Source: Sagittula stellata E-37
GTDB taxonomy: Bacteria > Pseudomonadota > Alphaproteobacteria > Rhodobacterales > Rhodobacteraceae
Assembly (NCBI RefSeq): GCF_039724765.1
Contig: NZ_CP155729.1
Coordinates: 1,869,501 to 1,933,500, forward strand
Reading direction: 5' to 3'
DNA length: 64,000 bases
In this document: positions 1 to 7,551 of the stretch, piece after piece
Layout of the letters: each line of letters begins with the position of its first letter
Numbering within the stretch: position 1 is the stretch's first letter
The notes under the pieces: model-generated
Told to the model about the DNA's origin: nothing
The model's database searches: none
What the model saw: only the letters and a program-made list of their open reading frames with translations
Position numbers and translations under genes: made by a program

Positions 1-1
1 C

Positions 2-268
2 CTGGCGATGATCAACGAGGCAGCGGACATCCTCGGAGAAGGGATCGCGGCGCGGGCCCTGGACATCGACCTGGTGACCCTCTTCGGCTACGGCTTCCCG
101 CGCTGGCGCGGCGGTCTGATGTGGTACGCGGATGAATGGGGCGTGCCGGAAATCGTGGCGAAGCTGAAGGTGCTGGCCGAGGAAGACCCGGTTGCCTGGA
201 AGCTGTCTCCGGTGCTGCGGGACTGTGCGGCGTCGGGAACGCCGCTGGCGGAGTGGCGGCGCAACTGA
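2..268 (+). CDS. 3-hydroxyacyl-CoA dehydrogenase, FadB/FadJ-like, C-terminal end only
   Basis: Only the last ~88 codons are inside the window; the frame is open to base 2, so the start lies upstream. The visible part (MINEAADILGEGIA, then GYGFPRWRGGLM) matches the second C-terminal 3HCDH domain of multifunctional beta-oxidation enzymes, which hydrate enoyl-CoA and oxidise 3-hydroxyacyl-CoA with NAD+ in the cytoplasm. The N-terminal hydratase part cannot be seen, so a single-function dehydrogenase remains possible. The gene converges on the exonuclease gene that ends at 508. The family is fairly certain, the exact subtype is not. Confidence 0.82.
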   Translation: MAMINEAADILGEGIAARALDIDLVTLFGYGFPRWRGGLMWYADEWGVPEIVAKLKVLAEEDPVAWKLSPVLRDCAASGTPLAEWRRN

Positions 269-274
269 GGGTTT

Positions 275-317
275 CGCCTCGCTGGGGCGAGGCGACCCGC
301 GCGCCCTTCGGGCGCGC
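275..317 (+). terminator. Two tandem hairpins after the beta-oxidation gene
   Basis: Seven bases after the stop codon lies a perfect 8-bp stem, CGCCTCGC/GCGAGGCG with a 4-nt loop (275-294). It is followed by a second perfect 8-bp stem, GCGCGCCC/GGGCGCGC with a 3-nt loop (299-317). Neither has a T-tract, so if they end transcription they do so weakly or with Rho; they may instead protect the mRNA 3' end. Confidence 0.35.
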
Positions 318-383
318 TGCCTGGTTCCAATCCGAAGGCGATCGCCAAAAGGGATACGTGCGCCGGCGGTCATGTCCGGTTTT

Positions 384-448
384 CAGGTATTTATGACCAA
401 GATGAAGGGCGCGCGCGTCTTGCCCTTCATCTTGGCAAAAAATACCTG
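384..448. repeat. Long inverted repeat made of two copies of an intergenic motif
   Basis: Two 27-base arms (384-410 and 422-448) match at 24 of 27 positions around an 11-base centre. Each arm is a copy of the intergenic motif CCTTCATCTTGGC followed by AAATACCT, which recurs singly at 14025-14047, 18620-18643 and, in a divergent form, 20671-20694. The repeat lies between two convergent genes (268 and 508), so a bidirectional transcription end is plausible. No canonical T-tract follows on either strand. Confidence 0.6.
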
Positions 449-507
449 CCTGCGCGTCGGTTTGCAGCTTTGCCTGCGTGATGGCAGGCGCGGTGCGCGT
501 TGATCGT

Positions 508-1914
508 TCAGTTGAGGTCCTCGATCAGGCGGCCGTGTCGCTTGGTTTCCGCCAGTACGTCTTCCAGTGTTGTCATGCCACGGGCTTCGAGCATGGGAAG
601 CATGCGGCCGAAGACCTCCGCTGTGGCCTGCGCGTCGCCGAGCGCGGTATGGCGCAGGTTCGGCGGGATGGTCACGGCGAGGCGGTCGCAGAGTGCGTCG
701 AGTGTGTGGGTCTGCGACGCGCCGAAGAGGACCGCCGAGAGAAGCACCGTGTCGAGGATCGGGTGGGTCCATTCCACGCCCATACGGGTCTTGTGGCGGT
801 GCAGGAAGGCCATGTCGAAGGGCGCATTGTGCGCCACGATCACGCTGTCGCGCGCGAAGGTGTGGAAGCGTCGCCCGGCCTCGGCGATGCCGGGTGCGCC
901 GGCCACCATGGCATCGGTCACGCCGTGTACCTTCGAAGAGGCGGGCGGGATCGGGCGGCCTGGGTTGACGAGCTGGTCCATGCGCTCGCCCGGCACGATG
1001 CGTCCGTTGACGATGCGCACTGCGCCGATCTGCACGATCTCGTCCTTGTGGGGCAGGAGGCCCGTCGTCTCGGTGTCGAGCACCGTGTAGGTCAGCCGCC
1101 CGAGCGGCATGGCGTCGAGTGCGCCGGGGGCCTGGTCGAGCAGCGCGAAGTCATAGGTCAGGGGGCGGGCGGCGTCGGGCGGCAGGTCGAGATGCGCGGC
1201 ATCCACCAGGATGATGTAGCCTCCGCCGTCCATCGGGCGCAGCCGGGCGTCGTAGCTTTGGGCGCGGTCGTGGCCGGGCAGCGTCGCGGCGACCTCGCGC
1301 CCGGTCCGGTTCATCTGCTTGCGCAGCCCCTTGAGCGCGGCACCGTCGAAATAGTCGGTGACGGGTGCATTCAGACGGGGAATGCCCTGCGAGGCCAGCA
1401 CTTCGGCGGCCTGCCCGTCGTAGAGCACGATCTGGTCGGCGCTGCCCACGAGGATGGTGGCGACGGGAATTTCGGTCAGGAGCGCGGTCAGGCGGGCCTT
1501 CTCGGATTCGAGCCGCGCGGTTTCCGCGGCGATGCGGTCGGCGCTGGCCAGCGTGCTGGCGGAGAGCTGCGAGCTGAGCGCCGAGGCGGCGGGGCCGAGG
1601 TCGCCGAGGTAGCGCGCGGCATCGGTGTCGACGCGGGTGCCGATCCCGGCATGCGCATGGGCGCGGAGGTCGGCCGACAGTCGTTCGATGGGCTTGGCCA
1701 CGTTTTCGTCGAACAGCAGCCAGACCCCGGCGCAGAGGGCGGTGAACCCGAAGGCGATCAGGATCGCGGCGAGGGTGAAGCCGTTGACGTCGTCCGTCGC
1801 CTCCGCCCGCGTGTAGCCGAACCAGAGCGCCGTGCCCGCCAGTGCCGTGCCGCCGAGCGCAATGAGGCAGAAGAACAGGAAGATCCGCAGTCGGAGGCTG
1901 AGGCCGGAGAGCAT
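508..1914 (-). CDS. Membrane-anchored DEDDh 3'-5' exonuclease (DnaQ-like)
   Basis: A 468-residue protein. Two hydrophobic segments (about 8-32 and 46-68) flank a short loop. A linker with a PAS-like segment (about 145-245) follows, then a DnaQ/PolC-type exonuclease domain (about 274-445). The exonuclease motifs are intact: Exo I DTETTG (D280, E282), Exo II HNAPFD (D367), Exo III HTALGDAQ (H422, D427). The family cleaves 3' ends of nucleic acids or short oligonucleotides with two metal ions. The membrane anchor argues against the replicative epsilon subunit. It is the last gene of a minus-strand run that begins with the acetate permease genes and sits one base after the stop of the preceding gene, so the two are probably co-translated. 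Its substrate is unknown; a role in controlling acetate uptake is inferred from position. Confidence 0.85.
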   Translation of the reverse strand: MLSGLSLRLRIFLFFCLIALGGTALAGTALWFGYTRAEATDDVNGFTLAAILIAFGFTALCAGVWLLFDENVAKPIERLSADLRAHAHAGIGTRVDTDAARYLGDLGPAASALSSQLSASTLASADRIAAETARLESEKARLTALLTEIPVATILVGSADQIVLYDGQAAEVLASQGIPRLNAPVTDYFDGAALKGLRKQMNRTGREVAATLPGHDRAQSYDARLRPMDGGGYIILVDAAHLDLPPDAARPLTYDFALLDQAPGALDAMPLGRLTYTVLDTETTGLLPHKDEIVQIGAVRIVNGRIVPGERMDQLVNPGRPIPPASSKVHGVTDAMVAGAPGIAEAGRRFHTFARDSVIVAHNAPFDMAFLHRHKTRMGVEWTHPILDTVLLSAVLFGASQTHTLDALCDRLAVTIPPNLRHTALGDAQATAEVFGRMLPMLEARGMTTLEDVLAETKRHGRLIEDLN

Positions 1915-1915
1915 G

Positions 1916-2410
1916 TCACGCGGCCTCGCACACGGTCTTCACGATCGGGTCGTCGGCGCCCACCTCGCGCCAGACCGGGGGCGAGTCGTCGCCGAGTGCC
2001 GGGTCGGCGCGGCGTCCGGCGTCGCAGTCGATCATGATGTCGACGATGGTGACGGGCTTCCAGCGGCCGAAGAAGTAAAGCTTTGTCAGGAAGGTCTGCG
2101 GGGTTTCCATGTTGGGTCTCAGGCGCCCGGTCTCGACCGCGACGAAGCGGTCGGTCATCGGCACGACATAGGTCCACGGTCGCCAAGGCGCGCTGGAGGT
2201 GACGGATTGCGCCACGGTCAGACCTTCGGGCAGATTGTCCGACGTGCGGGCGTACCAACTGTATTCGGAAGAGATCGTCGCCGCCAGCATCGCGACGCCC
2301 GCGCCCACCGGAACCAGCCATTTCGGCAGTCGCGTGACACGTGTCAGCAGCAGCATGGCACCGGCCCCGGCGAAGCCCGCGAAGATCACGGCCAGTAATT
2401 CCAGGAACAT
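1916..2410 (-). CDS. Hypothetical membrane protein
   Basis: A 164-residue protein with two N-terminal hydrophobic segments (about 1-22 and 31-48) followed by a soluble region of ~110 residues rich in Trp, Pro and Asp that contains two Cys. I recognise no domain. It is directly followed, with a single-base gap, by the membrane-bound exonuclease, so the two are very likely made together. It is separated by 237 bases from the nucleotidyltransferase gene upstream. That gap shows no gene and no clear terminator. The start has a GA-rich ribosome binding site (AGGAGGAG on the minus strand). Confidence 0.75.
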   Translation of the reverse strand: MFLELLAVIFAGFAGAGAMLLLTRVTRLPKWLVPVGAGVAMLAATISSEYSWYARTSDNLPEGLTVAQSVTSSAPWRPWTYVVPMTDRFVAVETGRLRPNMETPQTFLTKLYFFGRWKPVTIVDIMIDCDAGRRADPALGDDSPPVWREVGADDPIVKTVCEAA

Positions 2411-2647
2411 TCTTTCTCCTCCTTCACGGGGACTGCGCCGGGTGCGTCCGGTGCATGTCCCTTGTACTTCAGCCCGGCGTAGCCGTCCCCTGGCCGATCA
2501 CAGGCGGCTTGGGGACGGTATTCGGCGACGCCGTTCCCCTGGCTAGACGGCCCATCGGCTGGGCGGCCCCGTCGTCTGCCCGGAGCTTCGCCCGGTCGCG
2601 GCTGGAGAGGTCCCCCGGACCTTTCATTGGCTGCGCCGCACCGCCGC

Positions 2648-4471
2648 TCATCCCAGCATGCCCTTGCCGTGGCCCAGTGCCGATTGCAGCGACTTCACCA
2701 CGACGAAGGCGTCGCGCAAATGACTTCGCTCAAAATCGGAAAGGCTGGAAGGCGCCAGGTAGTTGTCCGGGGCATCGCCGGATTTCACCTGACGGGCCTG
2801 ATGCTCCAGCCGGGTTTCGGCGATCAGGTCGTAGGCGTCGATCAGGTCTTGCCCGCCGCTCTGGCTGAGGACGCCAGCGGCGACGGCGGCCTCCAGCCGG
2901 GCGCGGGTGTTGGCCACGGCCAGCCGTCCTTTCAGCGCATGGACGCGGCCAAGGTCGACCACGGGCACGACGCCCGAATGCTTCAGGTCGATGCGGTTCT
3001 TGTATTCGCCCGAACGGATCGTGGCGAAGCCCCGCAAGAGACCCAGCGGAGGCGTGTGCTTCAGGGCATTCGACACCATGTGCGCCACGAAGATCGAGTT
3101 CTTCGAGGCGTCCTGAAGGGTCTGTTGCCGCAGGTTGTCGAGCAGGGAGGACTCGCCGCCGATGGCGCGCAGGTCGAACATGACGGAGGCGAGCATCTGC
3201 GCCTCGGGGTTTGGCCTGTTGATCCAGTTGCGGAAATAGCCGCGCCACGTGGCGAGCGGCTGGCACCAGCGCGGGGCAGAGGCCATCATTTCGCCGGGGC
3301 AGAAGACGTAGCCGCAGGCGTCGAGGCCGGTTGTGACCTCCTGCGCGAGGGCGGCGAAGTAGGGGCGCATGTCCTCGGTGAAATCGTCCGACAGGATCAG
3401 CACGTTGTCCTGATCCGAGACGCCGGTCTGTTCCTGCCGGCCCTGACTGCCGCAGGCGGCCCAGAGGTAGGGGACCGGGGGCGGGCCGAGCCTCTCCTCC
3501 GCCAGGGTCAGCAGGCGGCGCGTCGCGGTGTCGGCGATGTCGGTGATGAGCCGGGTGGTGACCTCGTGCCGGTTGCCGGCGGCCACCAGTTGCACCAGAA
3601 GCTGCGGGATGCGGGCGGTGACACGGGCCATGGCCTGCGTGTCGGCGGCCTGCGCGATCTCGGCCACCAGTTCGGCGGAGCTCATCGCCTGAAAACGGGT
3701 CAGGTCGGTCTGGGTGACCATGCCGACGAGGCGGGGGCCTTCGGTGATGGGCACGTGGCCGATGCGCCGCTCCATCATCATGTGAAGCACGTCGGAGCCG
3801 ATGGCCGAGGGCGGCAGGGTCACCGGCGCGGCGGTCATGATCCGGGCGATCGGCGTGTCGAGCGGCAGGCCCCCGCCCACCACCTTGCCCGACATGTCGC
3901 GGATCGTGGCGATGCCGCGCAGCATGCCGGCCTCGGTGATGCAGATCGAGGAGACGTGCCGTTCGTCCATCATCCGGGCGGCGTCCCGGACCGTGGTGTC
4001 GGGGGTGCAGGTGAGGGGGCGGGTGGCCATCAGCGTCTCGGCCCGGCTGGTCGAGAGGTCGGCGCGCTTCGGCCGCGCGGTGCGGCCCCGGTCGAAGAAC
4101 CTGGCCACGGCGGGCTGGGTTTCGACGAGGCGCAGGAAATCGGGCCGGGGCAGGACCAGCAGCAGCGAGTCCTCGGTCGTGCGGGCGGAGGTCACGGCGC
4201 GCCCGTCGCGGGTCAGGCCGCGTTCGCCGAAGGAGTTGCGCGGCCCCAGTGCAGAGATCTGGACATCGTTGCGGTCGCGCACGGCGACGCCGCCGGAATG
4301 GATCAGGTAGAGACCGTCGAGCGGTGCGTCGAGCTCGTAGACCGGCTGGTCCGCGGCGATGTTCTGCGGACGGAAGGCGGGCAGCAGGTCTTCCAGCACC
4401 TCGGGCGCAAGCGCGTCGTAGGGATGGACCGAGGTCAGGAACCTGCGCAGGGCGTCGTTGTCGATCGGCAT
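2648..4471 (-). CDS. cNMP-binding / tandem-CBS / DUF294 nucleotidyltransferase-like protein
   Basis: About 607 residues. In order: a cyclic-nucleotide-binding-like domain (~20-125), two CBS domains (~145-200 and 208-264), a GlnD-like nucleotidyltransferase domain with GSQGRQEQ (~341-348) and the metal-binding pair DQDN (~353-356), and a helical DUF294 C-terminal domain. The family resembles uridylyl/adenylyl transferases and often lies beside SSS-type acetate permeases, so control of acetate uptake by modifying a protein or making a nucleotide signal is a reasonable inference; the substrate is unknown. GTG (4474) and ATG (4471) starts are adjacent; AGGA six bases upstream favours the ATG. A terminator at 4608-4641 separates it from the permease gene. 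Confidence 0.85.
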   Translation of the reverse strand: MPIDNDALRRFLTSVHPYDALAPEVLEDLLPAFRPQNIAADQPVYELDAPLDGLYLIHSGGVAVRDRNDVQISALGPRNSFGERGLTRDGRAVTSARTTEDSLLLVLPRPDFLRLVETQPAVARFFDRGRTARPKRADLSTSRAETLMATRPLTCTPDTTVRDAARMMDERHVSSICITEAGMLRGIATIRDMSGKVVGGGLPLDTPIARIMTAAPVTLPPSAIGSDVLHMMMERRIGHVPITEGPRLVGMVTQTDLTRFQAMSSAELVAEIAQAADTQAMARVTARIPQLLVQLVAAGNRHEVTTRLITDIADTATRRLLTLAEERLGPPPVPYLWAACGSQGRQEQTGVSDQDNVLILSDDFTEDMRPYFAALAQEVTTGLDACGYVFCPGEMMASAPRWCQPLATWRGYFRNWINRPNPEAQMLASVMFDLRAIGGESSLLDNLRQQTLQDASKNSIFVAHMVSNALKHTPPLGLLRGFATIRSGEYKNRIDLKHSGVVPVVDLGRVHALKGRLAVANTRARLEAAVAAGVLSQSGGQDLIDAYDLIAETRLEHQARQVKSGDAPDNYLAPSSLSDFERSHLRDAFVVVKSLQSALGHGKGMLG

Positions 4472-4607
4472 CACGGGTCCTTTGCCAAGAACGTGTGCCC
4501 GGCATAGCGCGGGGCCTTGCGGAAAGGGAAGGGAGCTTGCGTCTTTTCCGGCCGCTGACGCGCCTGTCTGCGGAGGGACCGTTCAGGCGCGCAGGTGGGC
4601 GTTGCCG

Positions 4608-4641
4608 AAAAATGGCCGGACCCGCGGGGGCGGATCCGGCC
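4608..4641 (-). terminator. Intrinsic terminator after the acetate permease gene
   Basis: On the minus strand a 12-bp stem with one mismatch (GGCCGGATCCGC / GCGGGTCCGGCC, loop CCCC) is followed by ATTTTT. It lies 27 bases past the permease stop codon, so the acs-adk-permease transcript probably ends here. Confidence 0.8.
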
Positions 4642-4667
4642 GTTGCGTGTCGGTCTGGTCGCTGGCC

Positions 4668-6449
4668 TCAGTGGCCGTCGACCGCCGCGCCTGCACCGCG
4701 CGGGATGCGGACCGATTCAACCAGTTCCTCGATCTCGCGCGGGATCGGTTTGGTCATCGACGACACGGTGAACGCCACCGCGAAGTTGATGATCGCACCC
4801 ACCGCACCGAAGGAGGTCGACTTGATCCCCAGGAGCAGCGGCGCCGCGTCGGTGTAGCTGTTGGTGTCGGGGATGAAGAACCAGCCCTTGTGGAGGAAGA
4901 TGTAGACCAGCGTCACGATCAGGCCCGCCAGCATGCCGGCCACGGCGCCCTTGTTGTTCACCTTCGAGAAGATGCCCATCATCAGCACCGGGAAGATCGA
5001 CGCCGCGGCGAGACCGAAGGCAAGCGCCACCGTCTGTGCCGCGAAGCCCGGCGGGTTGAGGCCCAGCCATGTGGCCACGGCGATGGACACGGCCATGGCG
5101 ACGCGGGCCGCCATCAGTTCGCCCTTCTCCGAGATGTTCGGGGTCAGCTGGCCCTTCATGAGGTCGTGGCTGACGGCCGAGGAGATGGCGAGCAGGAGAC
5201 CGGCGGCGGTCGAGAGCGCGGCGGCGAGACCGCCAGCGGCGATGAGGCCGATCACCCAGGAGGGCAGGTTGGCGATCTCCGGGTTCGCGAGAACCAGGAT
5301 GTCGTTGTTGAAGTTGGTCAGCTCGTTGCCGGTCCAGCCTTCGGCGGCGGCGCGTTCCTGCATCGCGGGCGACTTGTCGTTGTAGTACTGGATGCGGCCG
5401 TCGCCGTTCTTGTCTTCCCAGCCGAGCATGCCGGTCTGTTGCCAGGTGGACATCCAGTCGTACTCGGGGTCGTTCTCGATCTGCTCGATGGACACGGCCT
5501 GCGCGGCGGTGCCTTCCGGCCAGAACTGCTGGGTGATGTTCAGGCGTGCCATGGCGCCCACGGCCGGGGCCGTCAGGTACAGCAGCGCGATGAAGACCAG
5601 TGCCCAGCCGGCGGACCAGCGTGCGTCGGACACCTTCGGCACGGTGAAGAACCGCATGATGACGTGCGGCAGGCCGGCGGTGCCGATCATCAGCGACAGG
5701 GTGAAGAGCACCATGTTCAGCGTGTCGCCGTTGTGGGCGGTGTACTGGTTGAAGCCCAGCTCTGTCACGATCTGGTCCAGCGTGGTCAGCAGGGGCGTGC
5801 CGTCCGCGGTCGAGCCGAAGAGGCCGAGCGCCGGGATCGGGTTGCCGGTCAGTTGCAGCGAGATGAAGATCGCCGGGATGGTGTAGGCGAGGATCAGAAC
5901 GACGTACTGCGCGACCTGCGTGTAGGTCACGCCCTTCATGCCACCGAACACCGCGTAGGCGAACACGATCACCGCGCCGATCAGCAGGCCGGTGGTGGTG
6001 TCGACTTCGAGGAAGCGGCCGAAGGCCACGCCGACGCCGGTCATCTGTCCGATCACGTAGGTGATGGACGCGATGATCAGGCACAGCACCGCGACAAGGC
6101 GCGCGGTCCGCGAATAGAAGCGGTCGCCGATGAACTCGGACACGGTGAACTTGCCGAACTTGCGCAGGTAGGGCGCGAGCAGCAGCGCCAGCAACACGTA
6201 GCCGCCGGTCCAGCCCATCAGGAAGGCGGAGTTGTCGTAGCCGGTGAAGGCGATGAGGCCCGCCATCGACAGGAACGACGCCGCCGACATCCAGTCCGCC
6301 GCGGTGGCCATGCCGTTGGTGACCGGGTGCACGCCGCGGCCCGCGGCGTAGAATTCCGACGTGGAGCCCGCACGGGCCCAGATCGCGATGCCGATGTAGA
6401 GCGCGAAGGACGCGCCGACGAACAGCAGGTTGATGGTAAACTGATCCAT
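4668..6449 (-). CDS. Sodium:solute symporter, acetate permease type (large subunit)
   Basis: A 593-residue polytopic inner-membrane protein of the SSS family, opening with MDQFTINLLFVGASFALYIG and containing many hydrophobic helices plus a hydrophilic insertion at ~340-400. It belongs to the subfamily that works with a DUF4212 small subunit; these co-transport Na+ with acetate or other short monocarboxylates. The small-subunit gene ends five bases upstream, a GAGGAA site lies inside it, and acs lies further upstream. The context therefore supports acetate uptake. It is related to ActP but distinct. A strong terminator follows. Confidence 0.9.
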   Translation of the reverse strand: MDQFTINLLFVGASFALYIGIAIWARAGSTSEFYAAGRGVHPVTNGMATAADWMSAASFLSMAGLIAFTGYDNSAFLMGWTGGYVLLALLLAPYLRKFGKFTVSEFIGDRFYSRTARLVAVLCLIIASITYVIGQMTGVGVAFGRFLEVDTTTGLLIGAVIVFAYAVFGGMKGVTYTQVAQYVVLILAYTIPAIFISLQLTGNPIPALGLFGSTADGTPLLTTLDQIVTELGFNQYTAHNGDTLNMVLFTLSLMIGTAGLPHVIMRFFTVPKVSDARWSAGWALVFIALLYLTAPAVGAMARLNITQQFWPEGTAAQAVSIEQIENDPEYDWMSTWQQTGMLGWEDKNGDGRIQYYNDKSPAMQERAAAEGWTGNELTNFNNDILVLANPEIANLPSWVIGLIAAGGLAAALSTAAGLLLAISSAVSHDLMKGQLTPNISEKGELMAARVAMAVSIAVATWLGLNPPGFAAQTVALAFGLAAASIFPVLMMGIFSKVNNKGAVAGMLAGLIVTLVYIFLHKGWFFIPDTNSYTDAAPLLLGIKSTSFGAVGAIINFAVAFTVSSMTKPIPREIEELVESVRIPRGAGAAVDGH

Positions 6450-6454
6450 GGCTC

Positions 6455-6739
6455 TTATTCCTCGTCCACGCCGAATTCTTTATCGAGCTTGTTCATCCGC
6501 CAGGCGTAGAAGAAGATCAGCGCCAGGAAGACCAGGATCGATCCCTGCTGGGCAAACCAGAAGCCCAGGTCGGTCCCGCCCACGGCGATGCCGGACAGCA
6601 TCGGGCGCAGCAGGATGCCGAAACCGAAGCTGCACAGCGCCCAGATGACGAGGCAGATGATGATGAGGCGCAGGTTGGCTTGCCAGTAGCTTTTGCCGGC
6701 CTCGGCCTGCGCGGCCGAATTCGTGGTATGGTCCGCCAT
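6455..6739 (-). CDS. DUF4212 small subunit of the sodium:solute symporter
   Basis: A 94-residue protein with two membrane helices (about 24-46 and 61-82) joined by a short loop and with charged ends; the core SYWQANLRL is typical of the DUF4212 family. These proteins are found almost only next to SSS permeases and are thought to form part of the transporter. An AGGAGG ribosome binding site precedes ATG, and the gene is tightly coupled to the large subunit. Confidence 0.9.
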   Translation of the reverse strand: MADHTTNSAAQAEAGKSYWQANLRLIIICLVIWALCSFGFGILLRPMLSGIAVGGTDLGFWFAQQGSILVFLALIFFYAWRMNKLDKEFGVDEE

Positions 6740-6861
6740 GTCGCGGGTCCTCCTTCCCAGTTATCCGCCCCGCCGGGAGTTGACCCGCGAGGCGCCCCTC
6801 TCTTGATGCGCGTGTCTGCGCGTCCCCGCGGCCTGCCGGGCCACGGGGTTTGCCCCGGCGG

Positions 6862-7548
6862 TCAGGCCGTGGCTGTCTTCACGATCGCGGTCATCTTGCG
6901 CGCGATGTCGTCGATTTCGCCCATGGCATTGATGCCGATCAGCGCGCCCTGAGCCTTGTAATAGGCGATGAGCGGCGCGGTCTGGGCGTGGTAGGCCTCC
7001 AGTCGGCTGGCCACCGTCTCGGCATTGTCGTCGGCGCGGCGCTTGAACTCCGTCCCGCCGCACTTGTCGCAGGTGCCCATGGCCTGCGGTTGCTTGAAGC
7101 TGTCGTGGTAGCCCTCGCCGCAACCGCCGCAGGTGAAGCGGCCCGAGATGCGGGTCACCATCGCGGCGTCTTCGACTTCGAGGCTGATGGCCGCGTCGAT
7201 CTTCTGACCGGTCTCCTGCAACAGCGTGTCCAGCGCCTCCGCCTGGACGGCAGTGCGCGGGAAGCCGTCGAGAATGACGCCCTGCGCGCAGTCGGATTGG
7301 GCCATGCGGTCGCGCAGGATCGCGATGACGATTTCGTCGGAGACAAGCTCGCCCGCTTCCATCACCGCCTTGGCGCGCCGGCCGGCGTCCGTGCCGGCGG
7401 CGACCGCCGCGCGCAGCAGGTCACCGGTGCTGAGCTGGACGAAGCCGAACCGCTCTTCGAGCATCCGGGCCTGCGTGCCCTTGCCGGCCCCCGGGGGGCC
7501 GAGCAGGATCAGAACGGGGGAGGTGTTGGGGGTCTGTGCGCCGTCCAT
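6862..7548 (-). CDS. adk: Adenylate kinase with zinc-type LID
   Basis: A 228-residue enzyme that interconverts AMP + ATP with 2 ADP. It shows the P-loop GPPGAGKGT (17-25), the NMP-binding DGFPRT (94-99), a long-form LID with four zinc-type cysteines (C140, C143, C160, C163) and RADDN (171-175). The start lies three bases past the acs stop codon, so the two are translationally coupled. acs releases AMP and this enzyme recycles it, which explains the pairing. adk in many bacteria sits beside secY, so this may be a second copy; the genome would have to be checked. Confidence 0.95.
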   Translation of the reverse strand: MDGAQTPNTSPVLILLGPPGAGKGTQARMLEERFGFVQLSTGDLLRAAVAAGTDAGRRAKAVMEAGELVSDEIVIAILRDRMAQSDCAQGVILDGFPRTAVQAEALDTLLQETGQKIDAAISLEVEDAAMVTRISGRFTCGGCGEGYHDSFKQPQAMGTCDKCGGTEFKRRADDNAETVASRLEAYHAQTAPLIAYYKAQGALIGINAMGEIDDIARKMTAIVKTATA

Positions 7549-7551
7549 CGG

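Noticed and set aside
508..1914. DNA polymerase III epsilon subunit
   Set aside because: The exonuclease motifs match, but two membrane segments and a sensor-like linker argue for another role.
478..6509. Long plus-strand open frames opposite the acetate block
   Set aside because: They mirror the minus-strand genes, are rich in Arg/Gly/His, and show no conserved motif; GC-rich third positions on the other strand create them.
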